Below, piece by piece: positions 44,518 through 54,161 of a stretch of 64,000 bases of DNA (its first letter is position 1; each line of letters opens with the position of its first letter). The DNA is from SZUA-430 sp964638635. GTDB taxonomy: Bacteria > Pseudomonadota > Alphaproteobacteria > Micropepsales > Micropepsaceae. The translations under genes and the position numbers were made by a program. The DNA lies in assembly GCA_964638635.1 (NCBI GenBank), contig CAZXAQ010000009.1, positions 16,092 through 80,091 of the forward strand. The letters are read 5' to 3'. The notes under the pieces were generated by a model. That model saw nothing but the letters and a program-made list of their open reading frames with translations. It ran no database searches and had not been told where the DNA came from.

Positions 44518-46077
44518 ATGGCCATCAACAACATTCAAGCGCCCGATCTAACGGAGCTCAAACCTCGCATTCTCGTGTTCGGGGTGGGTGGTGCCGGCGG
44601 CAATGCCGTCAACAACATGGTTGCCTCCGAACTCGAGGGCGTCGAATTCATTGTCGCGAACACGGACGCGCAGGCGCTCGTGCATTCGAAGGCGAACCAT
44701 CGTCTGCAACTCGGCAGCAAGCTGACACAGGGTTTGGGCGCGGGATCGCGGCCCGACATCGGTCACGCGGCCGCTGAGGAGAGCACCGACGACATCAAGG
44801 CCGTGCTCAACCAGGCGCATATGGTTTTCATCACGGCGGGCATGGGCGGCGGCACCGGCACGGGTGCGGCGCCGGTCATTGCCAAGATCGCGCGCGACAT
44901 GGGCGTGCTGACCGTCGGCGTCGTAACGAAGCCGTTTTCCTTCGAGGGCCAGCGCCGGTTGCGGATCGCCGAAGAGGGCATCGAGAAGCTGAAAGAGTTC
45001 GTCGACACGATGATCGTCGTGCCGAACCAGAATCTGTTCCGCATCGCGAACGAGAAGACGACGTTCGCCAAAGCGTTCGAGATGGCGGACGAAGTGCTTT
45101 ACGCCGGCGTGCGCGGGGTCACCGATCTGATGGTGATGCCGGGCCTCATCAATCTCGACTTCGCGGACGTGAAGACCGTGATGCGCGAGATGGGCACCGC
45201 CATGATGGGCATGGGCGAGGCCGAGGGCGAACGCCGCGCGATCGAAGCGGCGGAAGCCGCGATTTCCAACCCGCTGCTGGATCACACGTCGATGAAGGGG
45301 GCGCGCGGCGTGCTCATCAACATCACGGGCGGTATGGATTTGACGCTCTACGAAGTCGACGAAGCGGCGAACAAGATCCGTGCGGAAGTCGATCCGGAAG
45401 CGAACATCATCGTGGGCTCCACGTTCGACGAGAAGATGAGCGGGAAGATGCGCGTGTCGGTCGTCGCCACGGGTATCGCCATCGAAGCGAAAGCGCAGGC
45501 GGTGCCGACGCGGACGGCGGCTGTTGCCGCGCGTGCCCCGGAGGCGAAGGTCGAGGCGCGGCGTTCGGCGACGTCTCACGCCGCTGCGGTAATGGCGCCG
45601 GTCGCCGCATCCGCGCACCCGGTCCACACGATGCAAAACGAGATCGTGCAGTCGGGCCTGGCGACGGAAGAAGCGGGCGACGTCGACCCGCGCAGCCGTC
45701 CGGCAGTCGAGACGCATGTCTACGAGTCGGCGATCATCGAATCCGCACAGCCCCAGCGCGATATCCCGGCCCGCGAGTACACGCGGGTGCGCCAGCCGCT
45801 TCCGCCTCTGCCGTCGCAGTTCCAGCAGAGCGAGCCGAAGAAGGCGGGCGGGTTCTCCATGTTCGGGATTACGCTCGGCGGCAGTCAGCCTAAGAAGCCG
45901 TTGGTGCAGCGGGCCGCGCCTTCCGCGATGCGGCTCACGCCCGAGGCGGCGCAGGGCGGCGAAACTCGATCGATGCAGCCGCGCTCGCAAACGGCGAAGG
46001 TGCGGAACGAGGAGTACAATGCACCGGTCGACGACCAACTCGACATCCCGGCTTTCCTGCGGCGGCAGGTGAATTAG
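44518..46077 (+). CDS. ftsZ: Cell division GTPase FtsZ
   Basis: 519 residues. GTPase domain: FGVGGAGGNAVNNM (about 21-34), the tubulin signature GGGTGTGA at 110-117, LINLDFADVKTVM (T7 loop), and MSGKMRVSVVATGI. A long, variable linker (about 325-495) precedes the conserved C-terminal peptide DIPAFLRRQ, which binds FtsA. The length and long linker are typical of alphaproteobacteria. GGAG lies upstream of the ATG. A 90-bp gap after ftsA could hold its own promoter, and a hairpin terminator follows. Confidence 0.97.
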   Translation: MAINNIQAPDLTELKPRILVFGVGGAGGNAVNNMVASELEGVEFIVANTDAQALVHSKANHRLQLGSKLTQGLGAGSRPDIGHAAAEESTDDIKAVLNQAHMVFITAGMGGGTGTGAAPVIAKIARDMGVLTVGVVTKPFSFEGQRRLRIAEEGIEKLKEFVDTMIVVPNQNLFRIANEKTTFAKAFEMADEVLYAGVRGVTDLMVMPGLINLDFADVKTVMREMGTAMMGMGEAEGERRAIEAAEAAISNPLLDHTSMKGARGVLINITGGMDLTLYEVDEAANKIRAEVDPEANIIVGSTFDEKMSGKMRVSVVATGIAIEAKAQAVPTRTAAVAARAPEAKVEARRSATSHAAAVMAPVAASAHPVHTMQNEIVQSGLATEEAGDVDPRSRPAVETHVYESAIIESAQPQRDIPAREYTRVRQPLPPLPSQFQQSEPKKAGGFSMFGITLGGSQPKKPLVQRAAPSAMRLTPEAAQGGETRSMQPRSQTAKVRNEEYNAPVDDQLDIPAFLRRQVN

Positions 46078-46104
46078 CCGCCTGGAAGCCGTCAGCCGTG
46101 TTTG

Positions 46105-46136
46105 GGGCGTTCCACCGGCCGGGTGGAGCGCCCTTT
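46105..46136 (+). terminator. Probable terminator after ftsZ
   Basis: A 12-bp stem (GGGCGTTCCACC with GGTGGAGCGCCC, one G-U pair), 5-nt loop, then TTT. The T run is short, so termination may be partial. Confidence 0.65.
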
Positions 46137-46524
46137 CGATTGGTGCACCGCAGCGGGGAATCGGAAAGTCGCAGAAATGCGCGTGTTGCGTGGTTTACGA
46201 GACGCTGTGCTCAGCTGAATTTTTGGCGGATTTCTGCGGTAATATTTGGAAACAACAAGTCATTTCGGCCGATTCGGGCACACTGGTAGTGTTTTTGCGG
46301 CGATGGAGCCATCTGTCCGGGTACTGGGTTCACCATACAACACCTGGGCGAGTGGTCATCTGAGGGTGGTGCCGACTTTGAGGGGGGCGGTGCTGTTCTG
46401 CAAGCCGTTGGGGACGGCCTAGTCCGGTTGCGCCCCGCGGCGTTCGTCGCGGCCATGAATGTCTTTTGCCCGGGTCAGGGCGGCCGTGTCGGCAGAGCAG
46501 TAAGAGTGGAGTTTGTTGAGGGCT
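46137..46524. other. ftsZ-lpxC intergenic region
   Basis: About 390 bp without a convincing gene. It presumably contains the lpxC promoter; an AT-richer patch near 46210-46260 (with TAATATTT) is the best candidate area, but I could not assign boxes. Confidence 0.4.
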
Positions 46525-47451
46525 ATGGCGCTTCAAAAGACGATCAAGAACCGGATGGTTTGCCAAGGCGTTGGCGTTCATTCCGGGATTCTCTCGACAT
46601 TGACGTTGCTGCCGGCGCCCGAAGGTACGGGCATCGTTTTCCGCCGGACGGATCACCCCGGCGTTCAGGGCGTCGTTCCGGCGCGGTTCGACCGCGTGAC
46701 CGAAACGAAACTCGGGACCACGATCGGCAATGCGTACGGCGTGAAGGTCCACACGGTCGAGCATCTGATGGCCGCGATCGTCGGCCTCGACATCACGAAC
46801 CTCATCATTGAAATCGACGCGGCCGAAGTGCCGATCATGGACGGCAGCGCGGCACCGTTTGTGTTTCTGCTGGAATGCGCCGGCGTGGTCGCGCAAAGCG
46901 AACCCGTTCGTGCGATCCGCGTGCGCGAAACCGTGCGCGTCGAAGACGGCGACAAGTATGCCGAGTTGCGTCCGGGTATCGGCTTCTCGGCGGATCTCGA
47001 AATCGCGTTCGAGAACTGCCCGGTCATCGACCGCCAATTCTATTCGTTCGATCTCGACACGCCGTCGTTCAAGGCGGAACTGGCGCGGGCGCGCACGTTC
47101 GGCTTCCGGCACGAGGTCGAGTATCTGCAGAAGAACGGCCTCGCACGCGGCGGTTCGCTTTCGAATTCGATCGTGCTCGACGGCGGGCGGATCATGAACG
47201 AAGACGGGCTGCGCTATGCCGACGAATTCGTGCGGCACAAGCTGCTCGACGTCGTGGGCGACATGGCGCTTGCCGGTGCACCGCTCTACGCGCAGTTCCG
47301 CGGCTTCAAGACGGGCCATGCGCTGAACAACAGGCTGTTGCGGGAGCTCTTCGCGCGCAGGAACGCGTGGGAATACGTGACGCTGCACCAGTCGCGCCGT
47401 CCGGCGGCGGTGGAGCGCCCCGTCGTGTACGGGCTTGCGGCGGCGGAGTAA
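46525..47451 (+). CDS. lpxC: UDP-3-O-acyl-N-acetylglucosamine deacetylase
   Basis: 308 residues: QKTIKNRMVCQGVGVHSG, VEHLMAAIVGLDITNL (zinc histidine), EVPIMDGSAAPFVFLL, RTFGFRHEVEYLQKNGLARGGSLSN, and DEFVRHKLLDVVGDMAL (zinc His and Asp). It performs the committed step of lipid A synthesis, so the cell has a lipopolysaccharide outer membrane. The ATG at 46525 follows GAGG; a TTG four codons upstream is possible. Confidence 0.95.
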   Translation: MALQKTIKNRMVCQGVGVHSGILSTLTLLPAPEGTGIVFRRTDHPGVQGVVPARFDRVTETKLGTTIGNAYGVKVHTVEHLMAAIVGLDITNLIIEIDAAEVPIMDGSAAPFVFLLECAGVVAQSEPVRAIRVRETVRVEDGDKYAELRPGIGFSADLEIAFENCPVIDRQFYSFDLDTPSFKAELARARTFGFRHEVEYLQKNGLARGGSLSNSIVLDGGRIMNEDGLRYADEFVRHKLLDVVGDMALAGAPLYAQFRGFKTGHALNNRLLRELFARRNAWEYVTLHQSRRPAAVERPVVYGLAAAE

Positions 47452-47969
47452 CCGCTCTCAATCAAGCGATACGCTATGACGCCGTGGCCGAAAGGCTGCG
47501 GTGCATTTTTCTTTGGTCGTGGGGACATGTTAACGCGCTGCGTTTTCCGTTCGAAAAAGTGAACGCGTGCGGTGGTGGCGAAAATAGAGCTACAACCTGC
47601 CGGATGTGTTTTCGGAACGCTTCCCGAACCAAGGCACAACGGACAACGGACGGGAAAAATTTGCGATTACGCGGGCGCTGAAAATGCGCCTTCTGGTTGA
47701 TGTTCCGGTATATTTCGGGGACATAGTAATGCCTGCCCGGCGTTAACAAGTTGGTAACGATTGGGGCTGGGCGGCCCTGGCCGATTCGACATCGCTGGGG
47801 CGGTTCCTGTTGCACCGCCGCAAGGGGCGGAAAATGGCCCTCGCCCAGCCGTTTGCCGGGGTGGCGGCGGGGCCGGTCTTACGGTAAAGATGCGGGCAAG
47901 ATGCCTGCTCAAGGAACCGTTAAGGGTCCCCAGCCGGCGCGTTGGTGCCCCTCAAACCTGTCGGTTCCC
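47452..47969. other. lpxC-bamD intergenic region
   Basis: A 518-bp gene-free stretch. It contains a CtrA-like motif, TTAA CAAGTTG GTAAC at 47743-47758 (one mismatch to TTAA-N7-TTAAC), about 210 bp before bamD. Small hairpins occur (GCCGAAAGGC followed by T-rich sequence near 47500), but none is a strong terminator. The bamD promoter must lie here. Confidence 0.4.
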
Positions 47970-48935
47970 ATGTCGTTTTCGTCCAGACGTTTGCGTTTCC
48001 TTCCGATCGGCGTCGCGATTGCGCTCGCCATGCCGCTTACGGCTTGCGCCGGCGACGATACGCCGAAGCCGCGGGCCGAAGTTCGCGAGACGCCGGTCGA
48101 ACAGCTCTATCAAGACGCGCTGGTTCAGCTCGACCGGGCGAACTGGATTCCTTGCGCACAGGCGTTCGACGAGGTGGAGCGGCAGCATCCCTATTCGGTG
48201 TGGGCGCGGCGCGCGATTTTGATGTCGGCGTTCTGTTACTACCAGGCGAACAAGTACACAGAGTCGATTCAAGCGGCGGACCGGTTCATCACGCTGCACC
48301 CCGGCAACAAGGACGCGCCGTACGCGTATTACCTGAAAGCGATTTCGCTCTACGAGCAGATCGTCGACGTGGGCCGCGATCAGCGCCGCACGGAGCAGGC
48401 GATGGCGGCGCTCGGCGATTTGATCCGCCGTTTCCCGCAAACCGACTACGCGCGCGACGCGCGGCTGAAGCTCGACCTCACGAAGGATCACCTTGCGGGC
48501 AAGGAGATGTCGATCGGACGGTACTATCTGAAGCGCGGCGAGCAGGTGGCGGCGATTGGCCGCTTCCGCACGGTGCTCGAGAAGTATCAGACGACGAGCC
48601 ACGTTCCCGAAGCGTTGCATCGATTGGTTGAAGCGTATCTGTCGCTTGGGGTCGTGAAAGAGGCGCAAGCCGCTGCGGCCGTTCTCGGTCACAACTATCC
48701 GGGCAGCGAGTGGTACGAAGACAGCTATGCGCTGATGAAGGAGTACGGGCAGAAGGACGGCGGCAAGTCGGTCGCGCAAATTCGCACGGCGCCTGCTCCT
48801 GCGGACGTGACGCCGGTCGCGCAGCCCAAGACTTCCGTCGCTCCGCCGCCGGAGGCGGGGACGAAGCCATCGGCCCCCTCGTCCGAGGACAAGAAGAAGG
48901 ACGAGGAAGACGGTGGCTGGTTCGATTGGTTCTAA
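47970..48935 (+). CDS. bamD: Outer-membrane assembly lipoprotein BamD
   Basis: 321 residues with a lipoprotein signal (MPLTAC lipobox, Cys about residue 27) and TPR-like repeats: PVEQLYQDALVQLDRANWIPCAQAFDEVERQHPYSVWARRAILMSAFCYYQANKYTESIQAADRFI, LHPGNKDAPYAYYLKAISLYEQI, IRRFPQTDYARDARLK. BamD is the essential helper of the BamA barrel insertase. The C-terminal 60 residues are a low-complexity Pro/Ala/Lys/Glu tail ending GWFDWF. The start at 47970 leads directly into the signal; the frame is open to 47751. Confidence 0.92.
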   Translation: MSFSSRRLRFLPIGVAIALAMPLTACAGDDTPKPRAEVRETPVEQLYQDALVQLDRANWIPCAQAFDEVERQHPYSVWARRAILMSAFCYYQANKYTESIQAADRFITLHPGNKDAPYAYYLKAISLYEQIVDVGRDQRRTEQAMAALGDLIRRFPQTDYARDARLKLDLTKDHLAGKEMSIGRYYLKRGEQVAAIGRFRTVLEKYQTTSHVPEALHRLVEAYLSLGVVKEAQAAAAVLGHNYPGSEWYEDSYALMKEYGQKDGGKSVAQIRTAPAPADVTPVAQPKTSVAPPPEAGTKPSAPSSEDKKKDEEDGGWFDWF

Positions 48936-48954
48936 GAAGGCCTAACGCCTCACG

Positions 48955-50646
48955 ATGCTGACGTCTCTCTCGATCCGCGACTTTGTGCTGATCGAGCGGT
49001 TGGACTTGGAGTTCGCGCCGGGGCTTTGCGTGCTCACGGGCGAAACGGGGGCGGGGAAGTCCATCCTGCTTGATGCTTTGGGACTGGCGACCGGCGGGCG
49101 GGCCGAGCGCGGGTTTATTCGCGCGGGCGGTGCGCAGGCCTCCGTCACCGCCGTGTTCGATCCACCGGCCAAGCACCCCGCGCGGGCGGCGCTTGGTGGC
49201 AATGGGCTTGAGAGCGACGGGGCGCTGATCTTCCGCCGCTCGATCGCGAGCGACGGGCGGAGCCGCGCCTTCATCAACGATCAGCCGGTGTCGATCGGCC
49301 TCATGCGCGAGGCCGGGGCGATGTTGCTTGAGATTCACGGGCAGCATGACGATCGCGGGCTTCTGGATGCATCGGGCCATCGCAATCTGCTCGATGCGTT
49401 CGGCGGGTTGGACGACGAGGTTGCGGCGGTCGAGGGTGCTTGGCGCGCTTTGGCGGCCGCCGAAGAAGCTGCGCGGGCCGAAGCCGAGGTTCAACAACGG
49501 GCGGCGCAGGACTTCGACTATCTGAAACATATGGCCGACGAGTTGCGAACGCTCGACGTGCGCGCGGGCGAAGAGGCCGAGCTTGCGAATGCGCGCGCTG
49601 TGATGATGGCGTCCGAGAAGATTTCGAGCGATCTGCATGAAGCGGTGGAAGCGCTGTCCGGCAATGGCGGCGTCGAGGCGCGGATGAGTTTGGCGCTGCG
49701 CCGCTTGAGCCGGGCGCAGACGGTGGCGCAGGGGCGGCTCGATGCGGCGGTCGCGGCGCTCGACCGGGCGGTGATTGAGGCGAGCGAGGCGCGGCGTGCG
49801 GTCGAGACGGCGGCGCGCGGCTTGGCGTTCGATGCGAACGCGCTTGAGAAGGCCGAGACGCGGCTCTTTGCGCTTCGCGCGGCGGCGCGGAAGTATGGCG
49901 GAACATGCGACGGGCTCGCGGCGAAGCGGGCGGATGCGGAGGCGAAGCTTCAGGCTTTGTCCGGGGCGCAATCGCGGGCGGCGGAACTCGAGCGGCTGAA
50001 GGCGCAAGCGCGCAAGGCTTACGACAAAGCGGCGGCGGCGCTGTCTTCGGCGCGGGCGAAGGCGGCCGAGGCGCTGGATCAACGGGTGGCGAAGGAGCTT
50101 GCGCCGCTGAAGCTGGAGCATGCGCTGTTCCGCACGCAGATTGCGCGGTTGGAGGCTGCGGGGCCCGCGGGTCAGGATCGCGTCGAGTTCATGGTTGCGA
50201 CGAATCCGGGCGCGCCGTTCGGCGGGCTGACGCGGATCGCCTCAGGTGGCGAGTTGGCGCGTTTCATTTTGGCGTTGAAGGTGGCGCTGGCGGACGAGGG
50301 GTCGGCGTCGACATTGATCTTCGACGAGGTCGATCGTGGCGTCGGCGGTGCGGTCGCCGATGCGGTCGGCGAGCGGTTGGCGCGGCTGGCCAAGGGCGAG
50401 CAGGTGCTGGTCGTGACGCACTCGCCGCAGGTGGCGGCGCGCGGGATGCATCATTTGCGCGTGTCGAAGGCAATGGCGGCGGGGGCGATGACGACGCGTG
50501 TCGAGTTGCTCGACGCGGCCGGGCGGCGCGAGGAGATCGCGCGCATGCTTGCCGGTGCGAAGGTCACCGACGAGGCGCGCGCGGCGGCGGACCGGTTGAT
50601 CGGCGGGGCGGTGACGCAGCTTCCGAAACGGCGGCGGGCGACGTGA
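48955..50646 (+). CDS. recN: DNA repair protein RecN
   Basis: 563 residues, an SMC-like ATPase: Walker A LTGETGAGKSILLDAL (about 25-40), the N-lobe EIHGQHDDRGLLD, a coiled coil (about 160-370), then signature RIASGGELARFILALK and Walker B TLIFDEVDRGVGG with the VTHSPQVAA switch. RecN organises broken DNA ends for recombination. The stop overlaps the ligA GTG start. BamD-recN-ligA is a common alphaproteobacterial order. Confidence 0.95.
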   Translation: MLTSLSIRDFVLIERLDLEFAPGLCVLTGETGAGKSILLDALGLATGGRAERGFIRAGGAQASVTAVFDPPAKHPARAALGGNGLESDGALIFRRSIASDGRSRAFINDQPVSIGLMREAGAMLLEIHGQHDDRGLLDASGHRNLLDAFGGLDDEVAAVEGAWRALAAAEEAARAEAEVQQRAAQDFDYLKHMADELRTLDVRAGEEAELANARAVMMASEKISSDLHEAVEALSGNGGVEARMSLALRRLSRAQTVAQGRLDAAVAALDRAVIEASEARRAVETAARGLAFDANALEKAETRLFALRAAARKYGGTCDGLAAKRADAEAKLQALSGAQSRAAELERLKAQARKAYDKAAAALSSARAKAAEALDQRVAKELAPLKLEHALFRTQIARLEAAGPAGQDRVEFMVATNPGAPFGGLTRIASGGELARFILALKVALADEGSASTLIFDEVDRGVGGAVADAVGERLARLAKGEQVLVVTHSPQVAARGMHHLRVSKAMAAGAMTTRVELLDAAGRREEIARMLAGAKVTDEARAAADRLIGGAVTQLPKRRRAT

Positions 50647-52745
50647 GTAAGCCGACGCCGGTTAGCAAACTGACCGAGAAGGACGCGGCGGCCGAGTTGG
50701 AGCGGCTCGCGCGCGAGATCGCCGAGCACGACAAGCGCTACCACGCCGAAGACGCGCCGACGATTTCGGACGCGGACTACGATGCGTTGAAGAGGCGGAA
50801 TTCGGCGATCGAGGCGAAGTTTCCGCAATTGATCCGGGCCGATAGTCCGTCGCGGCGGGTCGGGTATGCGGCGGTCGAGAAGTTCGGCAAGGTCAAGCAC
50901 GGCATGCCGATGCTGTCGCTCGACAACGCATTCGACGACGAGGATGTGACCGACTTCGTCGATCGCATCCGGCGGTTCTTGAATCTGCCGGCGGACGAAG
51001 AGCTGGCGATCACCGCCGAGCCCAAGATCGATGGGTTGTCGGCGAGTTTGCGCTACGAGGACGGCAAGCTGGTGCTGGGAGCCACGCGCGGGGACGGTGC
51101 GGTCGGCGAGGACGTGACGGCGAATCTGAAAACGCTGAAGGACATTCCGCACACGCTCAAAGGGCGCGGCGTGCCGGAGTTGATCGAGGTGCGCGGCGAG
51201 GTGTTCTTGAGCCACGCGGACTTCGCGAAGCTGAACAAGGATCAGGAGGCGCGGGAAGGGAAGACGTTCGCCAATCCGCGCAACGCCGCCGCGGGATCGC
51301 TCAGGCAGCTTGATGCCTCGATCACCGCGCGGCGGCCTTTGAAGTTCTTCGCCTATACGTGGGGCGAGGTTTCCAAAATGCCGGGCAAGACGCAGAGCGA
51401 GGTGATCGAGGCGTTTGCCGATTGGGGCTTTCCGACCAATCCCGAGATGAAGCGCTTTACGAGCGTCGAGGCGATCTTGAAGTACTACGAGAAGATCGCG
51501 GGCAAACGCGCGTCGCTCGGCTACGACATCGACGGTGTCGTTTACAAGGTCGACCGGTTGGATTGGCAGCAGCGGCTTGGGTTCGTCAGCCGCGCACCGC
51601 GCTGGGCGATCGCGCACAAGTTTCCGGCCGAGCAGGCGGAGACGGAACTGCTCGGCATCGATATTCAGGTCGGGCGCACGGGGACGCTGACGCCGGTCGC
51701 GCGGCTGAAGCCGGTCACAGTGGGTGGGGTCGTGGTGACGAACGCGACGCTGCACAACGAGGACGAGATCGCGCGCAAGGATGTGCGGGTCGGCGATACG
51801 GTCGTCGTGCAGCGGGCAGGCGACGTCATCCCGCAAATCGTGCGGGTGGTCGAAGAGAAGCGGTCGAAGGGCGCGCGCGCGTACAAGTTCCCCGAGAAGT
51901 GCCCGGCGTGCGGCAGCCATGCGGTGCGCGAGGTGGACGAGGCGGGCGAAGAGTCCGTCGCGCGGCGCTGCACCGGCGGGCTGATTTGTCCGGCGCAGGC
52001 GGCGGAGCGGCTGAAGCATTTCGTGTCGCGCAATGCGTTCGACATCGAGGGGTTCGGGTCGAAGCATGTGGACGCGTTCCTGGCCGACAAGCTGATCGCG
52101 CATCCGTCGGACATTTTTCTGCTGGAGAAGACGTACGGGTCGGGGCCCAAGGCCATTGCGGCGCGCGAGGGCTGGGGGCCGCAGTCGGCGGCGAAGCTGT
52201 TCGCGGCGATCGAGGCGCGGCGAACGATTGCTTTGCACCGCTTCATCTTCGCGCTGGGCATACGTCATGTGGGCGAGTCCACGGCGCGGCTGCTCGCGGT
52301 CAACTACGGGTCCGCGAAGGCGTTTGTGAAGGCGATGACGGCGGCTGCGGACGGGGACGAGAAGGCGCTCGCCGAGCTCGACGCGATCGAAGGCATCGGC
52401 GACACGTCCGCGAAGGCGATGGCCGAGTTTTTCGAAGAAGGTCACAATCGCGAGGAGGTTGGGCGGCTGCTCGACATGCTCGAGATCGAGGACGCGGAGA
52501 GGCCAAAGACGGACACCGCCGTTTCGGGGAAGACGATCGTGTTCACCGGGAGCCTCGAAAAGATGACGCGCAACGAGGCGAAGGCGCGGGCGGAATCTTT
52601 GGGCGCGAAGGTGGCCGGTTCCGTGTCGGCGAAGACGGATTTGGTGGTGGCGGGACCGGGCGCGGGGTCGAAGCTGAAAGAAGCCGAGAAGCACGGCGTC
52701 AAAGTGATCAGCGAGGATGACTGGCTGAAGCTGATCGGGGCGTGA
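50643..52745 (+). CDS. ligA: NAD+-dependent DNA ligase
   Basis: 700 residues: domain Ia and the adenylation domain with the nucleophile lysine in AEPKIDGLS, EVRGEVFL and YDIDGVVYKVD. The OB fold, a zinc finger (CPACGSH..CTGGLICPAQ), helix-hairpin-helix repeats (SRNAFDIEGFGSKHVDAFL, FIFALGIRHVGESTARLLA) and a C-terminal BRCT domain (SGKTIVFTGSLEKMTRNEAKARAESLGAKV) follow. It seals nicks in replication and repair. The likely start is GTG at 50643, overlapping the recN stop (GTGA); the longer open frame reads through recN. Confidence 0.96.
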   Translation: MSKPTPVSKLTEKDAAAELERLAREIAEHDKRYHAEDAPTISDADYDALKRRNSAIEAKFPQLIRADSPSRRVGYAAVEKFGKVKHGMPMLSLDNAFDDEDVTDFVDRIRRFLNLPADEELAITAEPKIDGLSASLRYEDGKLVLGATRGDGAVGEDVTANLKTLKDIPHTLKGRGVPELIEVRGEVFLSHADFAKLNKDQEAREGKTFANPRNAAAGSLRQLDASITARRPLKFFAYTWGEVSKMPGKTQSEVIEAFADWGFPTNPEMKRFTSVEAILKYYEKIAGKRASLGYDIDGVVYKVDRLDWQQRLGFVSRAPRWAIAHKFPAEQAETELLGIDIQVGRTGTLTPVARLKPVTVGGVVVTNATLHNEDEIARKDVRVGDTVVVQRAGDVIPQIVRVVEEKRSKGARAYKFPEKCPACGSHAVREVDEAGEESVARRCTGGLICPAQAAERLKHFVSRNAFDIEGFGSKHVDAFLADKLIAHPSDIFLLEKTYGSGPKAIAAREGWGPQSAAKLFAAIEARRTIALHRFIFALGIRHVGESTARLLAVNYGSAKAFVKAMTAAADGDEKALAELDAIEGIGDTSAKAMAEFFEEGHNREEVGRLLDMLEIEDAERPKTDTAVSGKTIVFTGSLEKMTRNEAKARAESLGAKVAGSVSAKTDLVVAGPGAGSKLKEAEKHGVKVISEDDWLKLIGA

Positions 52746-52748
52746 GGC

Positions 52749-53201
52749 ATGACGGATGTCGCGGAGTGTGCAGCGAATGCGAAGGTGTTGGCGTATCTCA
52801 GGCGCAAGCCGCTGATTCAGCCCGCGTTCGTGTGGTACCGCGAGACTTCCAGGGATGCGTACTACGAGGCCGGCTCTCATCCGGACATCGTCGAGCGGTT
52901 GTGGGACCAGATCGGCGCGGCGCTTCCGTCGGACTGCCGCAGTTTGGTCTATGGCACGCCGGCACTCACACATCCGATCAGCGGGGCCATTCTCGCGATC
53001 GGCATTGGCACCGAGTACGGCCTGCGGCTCGTCGAGCCGGGTCTGAGCGCTGCCCTGGCAGCCGGCGCGAAGACGATCACGACATGGACTGGCGGTGGGA
53101 GCACGGATCTACGAGCGGAATGCGGTGCGGATTGGTTGTTCGGCTGTTGGGCGACCGCGGAGCCCACGTGGTGTCGGCAAACGTTCGACGTATTTGGATA
53201 G
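52749..53201 (+). CDS. Protein of unknown function following ligA
   Basis: 150 residues, soluble and globular, no signal peptide. A hydrophobic core LTHPISGAILAIGIGTEYGLRLV sits in the middle, and the C-terminal third is Trp/Cys-rich (GADWLFGCWATAEPTWCRQTF). I do not recognise the family. It starts 3 bp after ligA with GTGAGG upstream, so it may be cotranscribed. The next stretch to 53480 looks degraded. Confidence 0.6.
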   Translation: MTDVAECAANAKVLAYLRRKPLIQPAFVWYRETSRDAYYEAGSHPDIVERLWDQIGAALPSDCRSLVYGTPALTHPISGAILAIGIGTEYGLRLVEPGLSAALAAGAKTITTWTGGGSTDLRAECGADWLFGCWATAEPTWCRQTFDVFG

Positions 53202-53300
53202 AGGACACGTCTGTGATGCAGCAGCGGCTCACGCGGCTCTATGGCATTGAGCCGTCAAGCCCTCTCTGCGTGCTGATGCATCATCGAGCGGCGTCGTCGG

Positions 53301-53476
53301 GTGGCCGTCGTCGCGGTCGGCATCAGTATGATTTCGTTCTTGGTGCTCTATGTGAGCGCCGGAATGCCGGATGCGCTTCGTCCGATTACGATCTTCGTCC
53401 GATTACGATCGCGGATTCGAGCGGTATCTCGTTTCTGGCTTTCCTGGCTTGGCGCGCGTTCGTCTCGCCGGCGTGA
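53301..53476 (+). pseudogene. Small membrane protein gene broken by a 17-bp tandem duplication
   Basis: From a GTG at 53301 the frame gives a hydrophobic helix (VAVVAVGISMISFLVLYVSAG), then PDALRPITI. It is thrown out of frame by a perfect 17-bp tandem duplication (53377-53393 and 53394-53410, TTCGTCCGATTACGATC). Removing one copy joins it to ADSSGISFLAFLAWRAFVSPA and the stop at 53474-53476. The result is a coherent small membrane protein of about 52 residues. Upstream no strong ribosome site is visible, so the original start is uncertain. Confidence 0.5.
53377..53410. repeat. 17-bp perfect tandem duplication
   Basis: TTCGTCCGATTACGATC occurs twice head to tail. Seventeen is not a multiple of three, so it shifts any frame crossing it. 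Confidence 0.9.
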
Positions 53477-53480
53477 GCGG

Positions 53481-54062
53481 TTACTTCGCGGCCGCGAGGC
53501 GCTCGGCCTTCGCCAGAAGCTCGCGTTGGACGCGGCGCTGTTCGGCCTGCACTTCTTCGGTTGCGGCCAGCTTCGCGCGGATGCGATCGCCTGTGGCAAC
53601 CAGATCGGCGCCGGCTTGAGATAGCCTCGCGCAGGCTGCTTGGGCATCGCGGGTCGCAGGTTCGGCGCATACTTGGGCAAATTTCTTGGCGTCGCCCTCG
53701 ATATCGCCAAAGGCGGTTTCGAAATTTCTGGCCAACGAGGCGGCTGCGCGGTCCAGTTCATCGGCGAGGCCACCGGTACCGATGAGCGCCCGAATTTCGT
53801 CCGCGGCCTGTGCGCGTTGGAGGCCGGAGGCTCGCCCTTGCTGCTCGACCAGCGCCGTGGCTTTGGTGGTGATGTCTTTGTAGCGATCCGCGAGGTTCGC
53901 TGCCGACTTTGCGACGGATGCTTCCAGCTTCCCGCCTAACTCCGCGGTCAGCACGCCGGCACGTTCGATCGCTTCGGAGGCTGTCGCGTTGGCGGCATCG
54001 TTCTGGCCGCAGGCAGCCAATGCCATTGCGACGCTCGAGAAAAAAATCAGCCCCTTGTTCAT
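53481..54062 (-). CDS. Putative coiled-coil lipoprotein
   Basis: 193 residues with a lipoprotein signal (AMALAAC lipobox, Cys18) followed by an alanine-rich, mostly helical and probably coiled-coil body with no membrane segment. The two later cysteines (CAEPATRDAQAAC) may form a disulphide in the periplasm. No known family is recognised. It is a single gene facing the broken membrane gene. Confidence 0.65.
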   Translation of the reverse strand: MNKGLIFFSSVAMALAACGQNDAANATASEAIERAGVLTAELGGKLEASVAKSAANLADRYKDITTKATALVEQQGRASGLQRAQAADEIRALIGTGGLADELDRAAASLARNFETAFGDIEGDAKKFAQVCAEPATRDAQAACARLSQAGADLVATGDRIRAKLAATEEVQAEQRRVQRELLAKAERLAAAK

Positions 54063-54161
54063 GTGCGCCTCCCGTCAGCGGTGTTGGGTCGCGAATCTAT
54101 CAGGCTGTGTGGATTGGAAAAGATGCGAACCGCGGGTCAGGCTTCACGGCCGCGTGATTTT

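Noticed and set aside
52742..53476. A single 244-codon gene covering the unknown gene and the broken membrane gene
   Set aside because: The frame overlaps the better-supported gene at 52749-53201 in another frame and is Arg/Ser/Gly-rich until the restored hydrophobic tail after the 17-bp duplication.
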